From NCBI GenBank assembly GCA_025355005.1, contig JANXLV010000050.1:1-45259 (forward strand): a stretch of 45,259 nucleotides of DNA. The letters are read 5' to 3'. The DNA comes from Myxococcales bacterium (GTDB lineage: Bacteria > Myxococcota_A > Polyangia > Polyangiales > Polyangiaceae). Below the pieces are notes generated by a model that was given only the letters and a program-made list of their open reading frames with translations, searched no databases and was not told the DNA's origin. Positions 33,471 through 42,134 of the stretch are shown here, piece after piece. A program made the translations under genes and the position numbers. How positions within the stretch are numbered: position 1 is the stretch's first letter; every line of letters begins with the position of its first letter.

Positions 33471-34679
33471 CTACTTCCAGTATCGCTTCATCAGCTCCTT
33501 GATCCAGGCGGGCTCGCGGACCTTGCCGCGGGGGCCGAAGCCGCTGACCCATGGCTTGAGATCGAGCACCGGCGTTCCATGAGTCGCATCCAGACCGCGC
33601 ACGAAGAGGACGCGGCCGTTCACCTTCTCCACCGCGCAGACGGTGACGCCGATCCGGTTCGGGCGCCGGCTCGCGCGCTGCGCGAAGATACCGACCGCAT
33701 GCCACGCCGGGTTCTCGCGTGGGTGACGTGCGCCCGACGTGATCTCGGCCTCATCCACGCCGTTCATCACGAAGAGGATCTCCACGTGGGAGAACGTTTC
33801 GAGCCCCGCAAGCGCGTCCGAACCGAACCGAGCGTCGAGCTCTATCCGGACCGCCTCCTTGTCCCAGTGATCGTCCACGGCCTCCTTGCGCGTGGAACGA
33901 ACGAAGCCGATCGGCTTCATTGAAAAGAGGGGCGCGGCCGGTCGCGGCGTTTTTGTGGTCGTCTTCGCCCTCGGCTTTGCCTTCGCCGCCTTCACGGGTG
34001 GGCTTCTCACCTCCTCCACCTTGCGGCCTAGCGCCAGCGCCTCGTCGCGGATGTCAGCCAGCATCGCGTCCGGATTGAGCGATCGGACGAGCGCTTCTGT
34101 CAGCGGAGCGCCTGCGCAGATCTTCTCCACTGCGGAGACCGGGATCTTCCGCTCGACGTATGCGCTCGCCATCTTCGCGTACGTGGCGGGTGTCCCAGCG
34201 AGGATCTCCATGAGCCCGACGGAGCCGTCCGGATCCGTGCCCGCGGGGAACGCGACGTCGCCGATCCGCCACGCCATCTCGTGCTCGCGTGACCACCACG
34301 CGCAGAATGTGATCTCGTCGCCGCCAAACGCGGGCTCGGTGCGGATGTCGGAGAACGCCTTCGGTAGTCCGTCGAAGACGCCGGGCCATGGCTTGCCCTT
34401 CTTCTTCCCACCGCTCCACGGACTCATCTTGCTCTCGTGCGCGAATCCCCGGATGGCCGCGCCGCCGACCTCCGGGAAGAGGATGTTCATGTGGTCGCCG
34501 GACCCGTCGCGGAACTGGAACATCTGGGCTTTGCCCCACGCCGGGTCGAACGAGAACATCCGGTCCTCCCAGTCGTCGGGGAACAGGATCAGATCGAGCA
34601 CCGCGAGCGAACGACACCAGGGCGACAGGCGCCCAGGCGCGGGAAGCTTCGAGAGATCGCGCGTGGAGAGGGTCTTCAC
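33471..34679 (-). CDS. TrmO/TsaA-type tRNA methyltransferase fused to an extra N-terminal domain
   Basis: A 402-residue fusion. The C-terminal part (about 253-395) has the TsaA/TrmO features KPIGFVRST, SHVEILFVM, RHPRENP, GIFAQRASRRPNRIG and LDATHGTPVLDLKP. TrmO proteins methylate t6A37 in tRNA. The N-terminal ~190 residues form a second domain (FPDDWEDRMFSFDPAWG, SGDHMNILF, IRGFAHES) that I have seen only in uncharacterised proteins. A Lys/Thr/Pro-rich linker joins them. GTG 34679 is preferred, with AAGGAA six bases upstream. It is convergent with the lipoprotein gene. Confidence 0.75.
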   Translation of the reverse strand: MKTLSTRDLSKLPAPGRLSPWCRSLAVLDLILFPDDWEDRMFSFDPAWGKAQMFQFRDGSGDHMNILFPEVGGAAIRGFAHESKMSPWSGGKKKGKPWPGVFDGLPKAFSDIRTEPAFGGDEITFCAWWSREHEMAWRIGDVAFPAGTDPDGSVGLMEILAGTPATYAKMASAYVERKIPVSAVEKICAGAPLTEALVRSLNPDAMLADIRDEALALGRKVEEVRSPPVKAAKAKPRAKTTTKTPRPAAPLFSMKPIGFVRSTRKEAVDDHWDKEAVRIELDARFGSDALAGLETFSHVEILFVMNGVDEAEITSGARHPRENPAWHAVGIFAQRASRRPNRIGVTVCAVEKVNGRVLFVRGLDATHGTPVLDLKPWVSGFGPRGKVREPAWIKELMKRYWK

Positions 34680-34890
34680 TATCGTTCCTTGGATGGGGGT
34701 GAGGTGGGCTGGGCGGCGTGGCAAGGGCCGCGCTGCGTGACGGTGACGAGCTTGTTCGCAGCCGTCACTCGCGTGATGTCGGCAGCGCTCTCCTCATCCC
34801 CCAAAACTACGCGGCAAGCGCCTCCGCGCCATCCACAAAACGCCCGCGGGCGATCTGGAGGGACCAGATCACCCGCGTTCGTTCGTTGCG
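34680..34890. other. 210-bp intergenic stretch
   Basis: This stretch contains the promoter region of the TrmO fusion gene (no clear -35/-10) and the terminator of the SPFH gene. No coding sequence is evident. Confidence 0.4.
34837..34877 (-). terminator. Rho-independent terminator of the SPFH gene
   Basis: Arms 34864-34877 and 34845-34858 pair over 14 positions (one G-U in minus-strand RNA) around a 5-nt loop. The next bases on the minus strand are GCG and then TTTT (34840-34837). It begins 14 bp after the SPFH stop at 34891, in the right direction for that gene. Confidence 0.75.
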
Positions 34891-36978
34891 TTAGCTCGCC
34901 GGCTTCGGCGGAGGCGGCGGCGCGTGCGGCGCCCGGGACGACATGGTCGACCCCAGGTCCGCGCGAATCTGCGCTCGCAACGCATCCGCCTCGGGGCTAC
35001 TACGTCCCTTGCCGTTTGCGATGCCGAGGCCATCGCGCAACGTCGTCGGGGCGTCCTTCGCATCCAGCTTGTCCGAAAGCATGAGCAGCAAGAGCGACTC
35101 CGCGATGCTGGACGTTCCCGCATTGCCGCCGGCGCCGCCGCCGATGACCATCCGCGGGACGACATCCACCTTGGCGATGGCGATCGCGTCCGCGAACTTG
35201 CACATGACCTCCTGTGTGACCTGGAACTTCGGTCCACCGTATGCGCGGACCTTCTCCTCGATTGCGATGGCCTCCGCGATACCGATGCGCGCGGCCTTCT
35301 CTGCCGTGGCCTCGGCGAGCGTGCGAATGGTCAGCGCCTCCTGCTGGCTGCGCTGGAAGGCGGCCTTGCCTTCGTTCGCTTGCACCTGGATCTCGAGCTC
35401 GCTGGCAGTGAGCTTCGCCTGATGCGCGGCGTGAGCCATCGCCTCGCGGAGCTCGCGCTCCTTGACGGCCGCGCGCTGCTGGCCCGCGTACGTCTCGACT
35501 TGCTCGGAAGCAATCTGGCGTGCGCGCAGCTGCGCGAGGATCGTATCGATGTGCTCGTCTCCCTCGCTGCCGGTCGGGGTGCCGATGAGCACCTCTTCGA
35601 GCTCGAGGTTGTAGTGTGAGAACCGAGCCTTCATCTCCTCGCTCGCAAGCGCCTGTATGACGCTGCGATCTTGGAGAAGCTGGATCAAGGTCCTCGTCTG
35701 TCCGATGTTCTTGAAGTACGCAGCGACCATTGGGTCGAGCGTCTGCTCGACGAGGCGCTTCACGTCGCCGAAGCGTTGCACGACGTAGGGCGCCATCCGG
35801 TAGTCGATGTGAACGACGACGGAGAGCGGAAGGCTCGGCTCGAACGCGTCCTTCGTGATGAGCGAGACCTCTGCGAGGTTCTCGTCGAAGCGGTGCGAGC
35901 CCGTTTCATCCTTGTTCCACTTGAGGATGAAGTTCGTCGTCGGGACCATGATGACCTTGCCGGCGTACGTGTTGAACGCGTACTTGCCGGGAAGAAGCGC
36001 CTCACTCCAGACGCCACGGTTGCCCTTCTGGACAAGCTCGCCGTGCTTGTAGCCGGTGCCGGAGAGATCGTTCCCGGTCTCGCCCGTGTACGATACGACG
36101 ACGCCGACGTTTCCGACTTCGACCACGGTCTTGGGAGTCATCTCCACCGTGGCGAAGAGCCGATTGATGCAGTACGTGCCCTCCACCAGGACCTGCAGCT
36201 GACGGCCGCGGCGACCGCCACCGAGGAGGAACGCCTCCGGGTCCTGGAAGTTGTTGTGGAAGGAGCGCTGGTCGCGCTGATCGTCACCTACGACCGGCGC
36301 GATGATTTGACCCTGCGGCAGCGCGGGGCCGTCATGCACGGTGACCACGCCCATGAGGTCATCGGCGCCCTTGATGCAGATGGGCGCGAAGCCAACGCGC
36401 TCGTGCAAGGTCTGCGACATCAGGTGGAACGAAGCGTCCTCGTCCTTTCCGAGCGACAGGTAGTACGTCTTCTGATCCGTCATGATGACGAACGCCGCGA
36501 GGTTCAAGGCGTAGGTGCCCTCACGGAGGATCTGGCGCTGCGGGCCGCGCTGGCCACCGGCGTTGAGGAACGCGCGCACGTCCTGGAAATGCGCGGCGGT
36601 CACGTTGGCGCCGAGGGTCTGCGTGGGGTCGAGCGGGCGGCCGTCACGCGCGAACACGTAGCCGATGCGACCCTGCGGGATCGTCACAAGCGGCATCGTG
36701 TGCACCTTGTATGCAATGGGGATGCGGAAGTGGAGACCGCCGCGAAGCACGTCGGGCAGAAAGCCTGCCTCGCCGCCAAGCGCGATGATGCCGCCACGAA
36801 CAGAACCACCAAAGCCGAACCGCTTCTCGACGACGCCGATGCGATCGTTCGGGATGTAGCGGATGCCCGAGAGCAACAGGAGGACGAGCAGCGCAAGCGC
36901 TCCGCCCCCGAGCAGCATGAGCCCGTTCACCTCGTCAGGGAGAACCGAGCGAGACATCAGCATCAACATTTGAGACAT
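34891..36978 (-). CDS. Large SPFH/band-7 (flotillin-like) membrane protein
   Basis: A 695-residue protein. It has an N-terminal membrane span (about 18-38), an SPFH/band-7-like region split by insertions (RYIPNDRIGVVEKRFG near 40, then VVHIDYRMAPYVVQRFGD near 410), and a long Ala/Glu-rich coiled coil (about 520-620, REAMAHAAHQAKLTASELE). The tail is Pro-rich. Flotillin-like proteins organise membrane microdomains or scaffold proteases. GGAGGAGG before ATG 36978 sets the start. It lies downstream of the bat operon after a 221-bp gap and has its own terminator. Confidence 0.82.
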   Translation of the reverse strand: MSQMLMLMSRSVLPDEVNGLMLLGGGALALLVLLLLSGIRYIPNDRIGVVEKRFGFGGSVRGGIIALGGEAGFLPDVLRGGLHFRIPIAYKVHTMPLVTIPQGRIGYVFARDGRPLDPTQTLGANVTAAHFQDVRAFLNAGGQRGPQRQILREGTYALNLAAFVIMTDQKTYYLSLGKDEDASFHLMSQTLHERVGFAPICIKGADDLMGVVTVHDGPALPQGQIIAPVVGDDQRDQRSFHNNFQDPEAFLLGGGRRGRQLQVLVEGTYCINRLFATVEMTPKTVVEVGNVGVVVSYTGETGNDLSGTGYKHGELVQKGNRGVWSEALLPGKYAFNTYAGKVIMVPTTNFILKWNKDETGSHRFDENLAEVSLITKDAFEPSLPLSVVVHIDYRMAPYVVQRFGDVKRLVEQTLDPMVAAYFKNIGQTRTLIQLLQDRSVIQALASEEMKARFSHYNLELEEVLIGTPTGSEGDEHIDTILAQLRARQIASEQVETYAGQQRAAVKERELREAMAHAAHQAKLTASELEIQVQANEGKAAFQRSQQEALTIRTLAEATAEKAARIGIAEAIAIEEKVRAYGGPKFQVTQEVMCKFADAIAIAKVDVVPRMVIGGGAGGNAGTSSIAESLLLLMLSDKLDAKDAPTTLRDGLGIANGKGRSSPEADALRAQIRADLGSTMSSRAPHAPPPPPKPAS

Positions 36979-37097
36979 TCCTCCTCCAAAAGACGCGGGG
37001 CGCCACCCCTCGGAAAAAGCTCCGAAGGCCGTTGCCCCGTGAAGTGAGAAAATGCGTACGCGCCGCGCCACCGCAAGGGCATGCGCGCCGATTCTTC

Positions 37098-37177
37098 GGC
37101 ACGCTTGATGCGCCATCGGCATCCAAGGCGCCAGTCGCGCCAAGCTTCACGCGCGAACGTTGGCACGCTCGATGCGC
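37098..37177 (+). repeat. Direct repeat resembling sigma-54 promoter elements
   Basis: GGCACGCTYGATGCGC occurs at 37098-37113 and 37162-37177, 64 bp apart, in the gap between batE and the SPFH gene. Each copy has GG and GC ten bases apart, as in sigma-54 -24/-12 elements, but both point along the plus strand into the 3' end of batE, where no plus-strand gene is seen. They may be protein-binding sites for the SPFH promoter instead. Confidence 0.4.
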
Positions 37178-37199
37178 GTTTCGACGCGCCGAAGTCCGC

Positions 37200-38024
37200 T
37201 CAGTTCGCGCGAGGGAGCGACAGGATCGTGCGCTCGGGGACCCACGCGATCTGTCCGTGCGTGCGGACCTCTGCGTAGCCTGCGCGGCGATCCGTCACGC
37301 GGACGCGCGTACCCGCCGCGAGCGCAGGTGCGTCTGCCAGCACGATGTGCTTCTCGTCGGTGGGGCGCACCTCGTCCGCGACGACGATCGCCTCCTCGAG
37401 GGAGAGCCTGTCGCTCCGGCGCTGCGACGTTGCCAAGCCCGCGATCACGATCAGGAGACCAGACCCAGCGGCGAGGATGGAAGATGCGACCTTCACGCGA
37501 CCGCTCGTGCGATCCCGCAGCACGAGACCAATGAAGAGCAGCGCGGCGCACGCGAGCGTGGCCTCTGCCCAGTTGTCCTCGGGCAAGATGGTGGAGAACG
37601 CACGCGAAGGGGGCGGCGCCTCCTCCATGTCCGTCGGCTGGCCCAGGCGCGCTCTCCGCTTCGCGATCACCGACCGGACCTCACCGGCCAGACGCGTGCA
37701 TTCTGCATGCAATACGTCGCTATGGGTCAGCGACTTCGCCTCCTCGAACGAGAAGACCGCGCGGCCGAGGTCGCCCGGCGACTCCGCGATGCGCGCGCGA
37801 GAGAGGTAGGCGAGCCCCAGATCGAAGCTCACGGACGCGTCGTCGATGCCGTCGTCGCGTAGAGCCTCGAGCGCAAGGACGGCTTCCTCCGGCTTGCCCG
37901 CGGTGAGCGACGCGACCGCGCCCTTGAAGCGCTCCTCTTGCTGCGGCGTCGCGTGGGCCGTGGCTGCGAGCGAGATCAATGCTGCGAGCGTGAGAGGAGC
38001 GACGAGGAGCTTTTGGATCTTCAC
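37200..38024 (-). CDS. BatE-like TPR/SH3 membrane protein
   Basis: A 274-residue protein. A signal peptide (to about 25) is followed by TPR-like helices (about 30-115, with DASVSFDLGLAYLSRA), two membrane segments (about 155-200) and a C-terminal SH3b-like part (about 215-270, LAAGTRVRVTDRRAGYAEVR ending in WVPERTILSL). This matches BatE, the last protein of Bat aerotolerance operons, whose job is not established. It overlaps the batD-like gene by 4 bp and ends the operon. Confidence 0.75.
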   Translation of the reverse strand: MKIQKLLVAPLTLAALISLAATAHATPQQEERFKGAVASLTAGKPEEAVLALEALRDDGIDDASVSFDLGLAYLSRARIAESPGDLGRAVFSFEEAKSLTHSDVLHAECTRLAGEVRSVIAKRRARLGQPTDMEEAPPPSRAFSTILPEDNWAEATLACAALLFIGLVLRDRTSGRVKVASSILAAGSGLLIVIAGLATSQRRSDRLSLEEAIVVADEVRPTDEKHIVLADAPALAAGTRVRVTDRRAGYAEVRTHGQIAWVPERTILSLPRAN

Positions 38025-39934
38025 TCCGTCTCCTCCCGGTTCGCTTCGACGGTGCGTGACTCAAGGGTGAGCGCTCGCTCCAGCTTCTCCGCCCGCGCCA
38101 GGAGCGCGTGCGCCTCCTTCATGGGCACATCGTCGGGGGAAAATGCGAGGTCCGCGCACGCAGTGAGGAGTGCGCTCGTGTCCTTGGCGAGCGCGGAGCT
38201 GACGCCGCCCTCAAGGAGCAGCGAAGCGATGCCCTCCGCCGCCTCGCCCTTCACGTTCACGCTCGCGCGCGCGACGGCGATCTCCTCGACGTAGCGCTTC
38301 ACGGCGGCGACGGTGTCCTTGCCGCTCTGCGAGGCCTTGGCCTTGGCCTTCGCGTCTGCATGGCGACGCCCGAGCTCAGCGTCTGGCGACTGGGCTCGCT
38401 CTCTGCGTCGTGCAGTAACGCGTCGAGCCGCGGCACCGGAGACCTTGAGCAGCACGTACGAGAGCGGGCTCCCGAGGAGCGCGTACCAGAACCAGCCTGC
38501 GTCAGCCAGGTGCCTCGCGGAGGCCGCGCGCGTTCCATCGAGCGTGTCGAACGGCGGCGGTCCCTCGGGTAGCACCACGGGGTTCGGATCCGACGGCGCG
38601 GCCTGCTTCACGTCCCCCTTCTTCACGTGCACGACGCCGAGCACTGCGCGCGCAGTGAAATAAGCCTTCCTGTCGGGATCGAAGAAGGGCAGCTCGATCG
38701 CGCCCAGGTCCACGTCTCCCGCGCGGTCGATGCGGACCACGTACCTGAACGTGTCCACGGCCGCGAAGCGATCCTTGTCCGCACTTCCGAGCTTCTCGCT
38801 CAGCTCCGGCTGCAGGAACGCGACGTCCTTCTGCAAAGGAAGCGGCAGCGCGGCGCGCGGAACGTTGCCGGTGCCTGACAGCGTGACGTTGATCGCCGTG
38901 ACGTCGCCTTGATCGATCTCGCGAGGCTTGACGTCCGCGGAGAGCTCGAAATGGCCCGTATCACCGAGCGAGTACCCGAGTGGCCGACCTTTCGTCGGCG
39001 GCTCCCCGACCTTCACGGGGAGCTTCTCGGTCTTCGCGCTGACGTACCGGTTACCGAGCGGATACCGGATCTCCTGCTCGCCGATCTCGAGCGTCCCCGT
39101 GCTCACCGGAAAGAAGGCGACCTTGCGCACCTGCTTCACGCGATAGACGCGCGAGCGGACCTTCGCGTAGCCGAGCTGCTTCGAGTTCGCGTCGTCGGCC
39201 ACGAGCGTCTGCTTCAGGAACGACGCGGCGGCCGCCTCGTGCTCCATGATGAAGTCCTGGTCCGCCAGATCTGGGTCCACGTAGAGGAGCGCCGTGTAGG
39301 TGACCTGCTCTCCGACGACGACGGAGGACCTGTCGATCGTCGCGTGCATGAACAACGGCACGCTGTCGTCGTGATCGAGGCCGAGCGCGGGATCCGTTGG
39401 CGGGGCCGCGCGCGTATCCCTTCCGTCGGGCGCGCCGAAGAACGACTTCCAGGGGTCCATCGTGCTCGGCCCGCCAAAGGGGTCGAGCGGGTCGGAGCCG
39501 CGCTGGATCGCGCCCTTCTTCACCACGCGCACGCGCACGGCGTCCGACGTGAGCTTCGTGGCGCCAACGAACGCGCTGGGTGGCCCGATCGTGAACGTGC
39601 CGACCGTGGTGGCCGTGAGGGACCATGTGGCAGTGATTCCGCGCCGCGAGCTCGTGCGGCCGTTGATGATCTGCACGCTCTGCGACTGCGACACGGAAGG
39701 TCCTCCGCGGACCGTGAAGCCGGGGTGCTGTCCCAGGTCCGGGCGCTCGGGCAACGTGGACTCGCTCATCGCGCGCAACGTCACATGCACGGTGTCGCCA
39801 ACCTCGACCTCGCCCTGGTCCACCTGCGTCTCCACGTCCTTCATGTGGAAGTGGAGCTGCGCCCGCGCCGGCCCATGAGCGAGCACGATGCACAGGGCAA
39901 CGAGACCGAGGAGGAGCGAGCGGAGCTTCGTCAT
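38021..39934 (-). CDS. BatD-like protein
   Basis: A 637-residue protein: signal peptide (to about 25), a long beta-rich periplasmic region with the BatD pattern (VEVGDTVHVTLRA, VVVGEQVTYTALLY, PGFTV near the start), a membrane span near 490, and a helical cytoplasmic tail. In Bat systems BatD sits in the envelope beside the VWA proteins. Its gene overlaps the neighbours by 4 bp on both sides. Confidence 0.82.
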   Translation of the reverse strand: MTKLRSLLLGLVALCIVLAHGPARAQLHFHMKDVETQVDQGEVEVGDTVHVTLRAMSESTLPERPDLGQHPGFTVRGGPSVSQSQSVQIINGRTSSRRGITATWSLTATTVGTFTIGPPSAFVGATKLTSDAVRVRVVKKGAIQRGSDPLDPFGGPSTMDPWKSFFGAPDGRDTRAAPPTDPALGLDHDDSVPLFMHATIDRSSVVVGEQVTYTALLYVDPDLADQDFIMEHEAAAASFLKQTLVADDANSKQLGYAKVRSRVYRVKQVRKVAFFPVSTGTLEIGEQEIRYPLGNRYVSAKTEKLPVKVGEPPTKGRPLGYSLGDTGHFELSADVKPREIDQGDVTAINVTLSGTGNVPRAALPLPLQKDVAFLQPELSEKLGSADKDRFAAVDTFRYVVRIDRAGDVDLGAIELPFFDPDRKAYFTARAVLGVVHVKKGDVKQAAPSDPNPVVLPEGPPPFDTLDGTRAASARHLADAGWFWYALLGSPLSYVLLKVSGAAARRVTARRRERAQSPDAELGRRHADAKAKAKASQSGKDTVAAVKRYVEEIAVARASVNVKGEAAEGIASLLLEGGVSSALAKDTSALLTACADLAFSPDDVPMKEAHALLARAEKLERALTLESRTVEANREETE

Positions 39935-40923
39935 TTGTCGAAGGGGACGCGCACGCGCTTCTTCTGCGCCTGCTTCTTCGCGGCCTCCTGCTGCACGGTG
40001 GGCGCGTTCTCCAGCTTGTCCAGGATGCGCTCGTCCATCGACGATGGCGGTTCGGGCGGATGGTTTCTGCCCGCGTCGGGGTTCTTGTTGTCGTCGTCGC
40101 CGCCGCCGTCCTTGTCCTTGTCGTCGTTGCCGCCGTCGCCGTTCTTTCCGCCGCCGTCCTTGCCGGGATCGCCGCCGTCGCCCTGCTGTCCACCGTCCGG
40201 CGGCGGCGAGCCGTCCTGGTTCGACGCGTCCTGCGATGCGTCGCTGGATGCGTCACTCGAGGCGTCCTTTCCTGCGTCCTTCTGGTCCTCGATGCGACGC
40301 AGGGCGATCGAGCGGTTCCACGCCGCGTTGCGCCCCACCTGGTCTCCAGCGTCCACCATGCCGGGCGCGAGCGTGAGCGACTCGTCGTAGGCCTTCACGG
40401 CGTCCTTGTACTTCGTGTCCAAAAATAGAAGGTTGCCCTGGATGAAGCGGGCGCGCGCGCGCAGATCGATCGGGACGCCGTCGTCGTCGGCGATGGCCTT
40501 CACGATCTTCAGCGCGCACTCGATGTCGCCGCCACGTGCTGCGCGCGCCATCTCGGTCATCCCGCTGTCCTTCTCCTCGTCGCCAAACCGCTGACCGTAG
40601 CCCTCTGCCACCCTGAACAGCGAGAGGCCCAGGTCGACGCCGCCGTTCGGACGCGCGCGGACCAGCAGCGGCGTGCCGATGCTTCCCTCGGAGCATGCTC
40701 CCGTGGAGAGGTACTCGGTGAGGATGGTGGTGGCGGAGCTCGCGTCGCCGCCATCGAGCTCGGAGATGGCCTCGTTCACGACGGGCGAGTTGCGATCGAA
40801 CGGTCGCGACGGATCCCACCCGCACGCCGCAAGCGGAAGCACCACGACCGCGAACACGCCGAGCGCCGCGACCGTCCCGAGCCGCGCCCGCAGTCTTCGC
40901 CGATTCGAGGAGACCGCGATCAT
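39931..40923 (-). CDS. BatC-like TPR lipoprotein with Asp/Gly-rich tail
   Basis: A 330-residue lipoprotein (lipobox LAAC, Cys34). A TPR-like middle (about 40-205; RFIQGNLLFLDTKYKDAVKAYDES) is followed by an Asp/Ser/Gly-rich disordered tail (about 215-290) and a basic end with QQEAAKKQAQKKR. The TPR position between the VWA gene and batD is that of batC in other Bat operons. It overlaps both neighbours by 4 bp. Confidence 0.75.
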   Translation of the reverse strand: MIAVSSNRRRLRARLGTVAALGVFAVVVLPLAACGWDPSRPFDRNSPVVNEAISELDGGDASSATTILTEYLSTGACSEGSIGTPLLVRARPNGGVDLGLSLFRVAEGYGQRFGDEEKDSGMTEMARAARGGDIECALKIVKAIADDDGVPIDLRARARFIQGNLLFLDTKYKDAVKAYDESLTLAPGMVDAGDQVGRNAAWNRSIALRRIEDQKDAGKDASSDASSDASQDASNQDGSPPPDGGQQGDGGDPGKDGGGKNGDGGNDDKDKDGGGDDDNKNPDAGRNHPPEPPSSMDERILDKLENAPTVQQEAAKKQAQKKRVRVPFDK

Positions 40924-42134
40924 GCCGGCACCTCCCTCTTCGGCTTCGTCCCCGACCCCGACCTCGATCTGTCCTTGTCCCTCGGCTTTTCCTTTGGCTT
41001 GTCCGTCGGCCCGCCCTTCGGCTTCGCCTTTGGCTTGTCCTTCTTCGGCTTCGGCTTCTTAAAAGCGCGGAACGAGAACGCAGGCATCTTGAGCATGCGC
41101 GGCCATGTCTCCGGGAGCATGGCCTCCACGCCGAGGAACGCGAGCGCGAAGAACAGCGGCCACGCGTAGACCTCCGCGAAGAGCGTCTCCACGCGCTCCG
41201 ACAGCTCTTCGCGCATCATCTTCTGGTAGCCGGCCGTCATCTCGTCGACGCCCGCGCTGCCCTTCTTGGACTCCACGATGCGCCCGTTCGTCTTCGACGC
41301 GATCTGCGAGAGCTGCGCCTCCGCCTCCTGCGTGAGCTCCGTCATGATGGTCTTGCCGCTTTCGTCGCGCATCATGCCGATGACCCTGCCGTCGGTGCCC
41401 ATCTCGGGAATGGGCTCCGGCGCGCGACCGCCGATCTGGACCACGTCGATGCGCGTGCCTTCTTGCGCGCACTCGTCGGCGACCTTGAGCGGATCCCCCT
41501 CGAGATCCTCACCGTCCGTGACCAGGAGGATCACGCGGACGTGGTCCTTGCTCTTCGGATCACGCGCGAAGAGATCGCGCGCATACTCCAGCGCACGCGC
41601 GGTCGCAGTGCCGCCAACGGGCATGTCGTTCGGCTCCAGCTGACGGAAGAAGGTGGAGATGGCCGCGCCATCCGTGGTCATGGGGAAGCTCATGGGCTGT
41701 CCCGCGAACGCGACCGCGCCGAAGCGCGCGCCAGGAAGCTTGCGCGTCAGCTCCGTGATCTCTGCCTTGGCGCGTGAGATGCGGTTCGGCGTGACGTCGC
41801 GCGCGTACATGCTCTTCGAGTAATCGAGCACGATCACGACGTCGAGGTTGGTTGCCGGGACGAGCCGTTTCCCCTTTCCGTACTGTGGCCGCGCGAACGC
41901 GACCATCACGGCCGCGAGCCCGAGCACAAAGAGAACGCCCTTCACCGCACGCATGGCTGTCGCGTCCGCCGTGATCAGCTTGCCCACCACGGGCAGGTCG
42001 CCGAAGCGCGCAGTGGCGCGTTGCCGCGCGAAGGAGCTCCACACGAGCACGGCCGCGACGCCCACGACGAGCAGGCCGCAGAGCACCGCGATGCCCAAGA
42101 TCCAGGGATTCCCGAAGTCGTGGGCGGACTTCAT
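40920..42134 (-). CDS. BatB-like von Willebrand factor A protein
   Basis: A 404-residue membrane protein: two N-terminal spans (about 12-32 and 62-80), then a VWA domain with a complete metal-ion (MIDAS) site: DYSKS (DxSxS), the Thr in GGTAT and the Asp in VTDGED. A further span lies near 325-340, and a Lys/Pro-rich cytoplasmic tail follows. BatA/BatB proteins bind partners through MIDAS in the periplasm or at the membrane. It overlaps its neighbours by 4 bp. Confidence 0.88.
   Translation of the reverse strand: MKSAHDFGNPWILGIAVLCGLLVVGVAAVLVWSSFARQRATARFGDLPVVGKLITADATAMRAVKGVLFVLGLAAVMVAFARPQYGKGKRLVPATNLDVVIVLDYSKSMYARDVTPNRISRAKAEITELTRKLPGARFGAVAFAGQPMSFPMTTDGAAISTFFRQLEPNDMPVGGTATARALEYARDLFARDPKSKDHVRVILLVTDGEDLEGDPLKVADECAQEGTRIDVVQIGGRAPEPIPEMGTDGRVIGMMRDESGKTIMTELTQEAEAQLSQIASKTNGRIVESKKGSAGVDEMTAGYQKMMREELSERVETLFAEVYAWPLFFALAFLGVEAMLPETWPRMLKMPAFSFRAFKKPKPKKDKPKAKPKGGPTDKPKEKPRDKDRSRSGSGTKPKREVPA

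Noticed and set aside
35671..37047. Long plus-strand open frame of 458 codons
   Set aside because: It is antisense to the SPFH gene, rich in Arg/Asp/Val as expected of a GC-rich shadow, and has no motifs.
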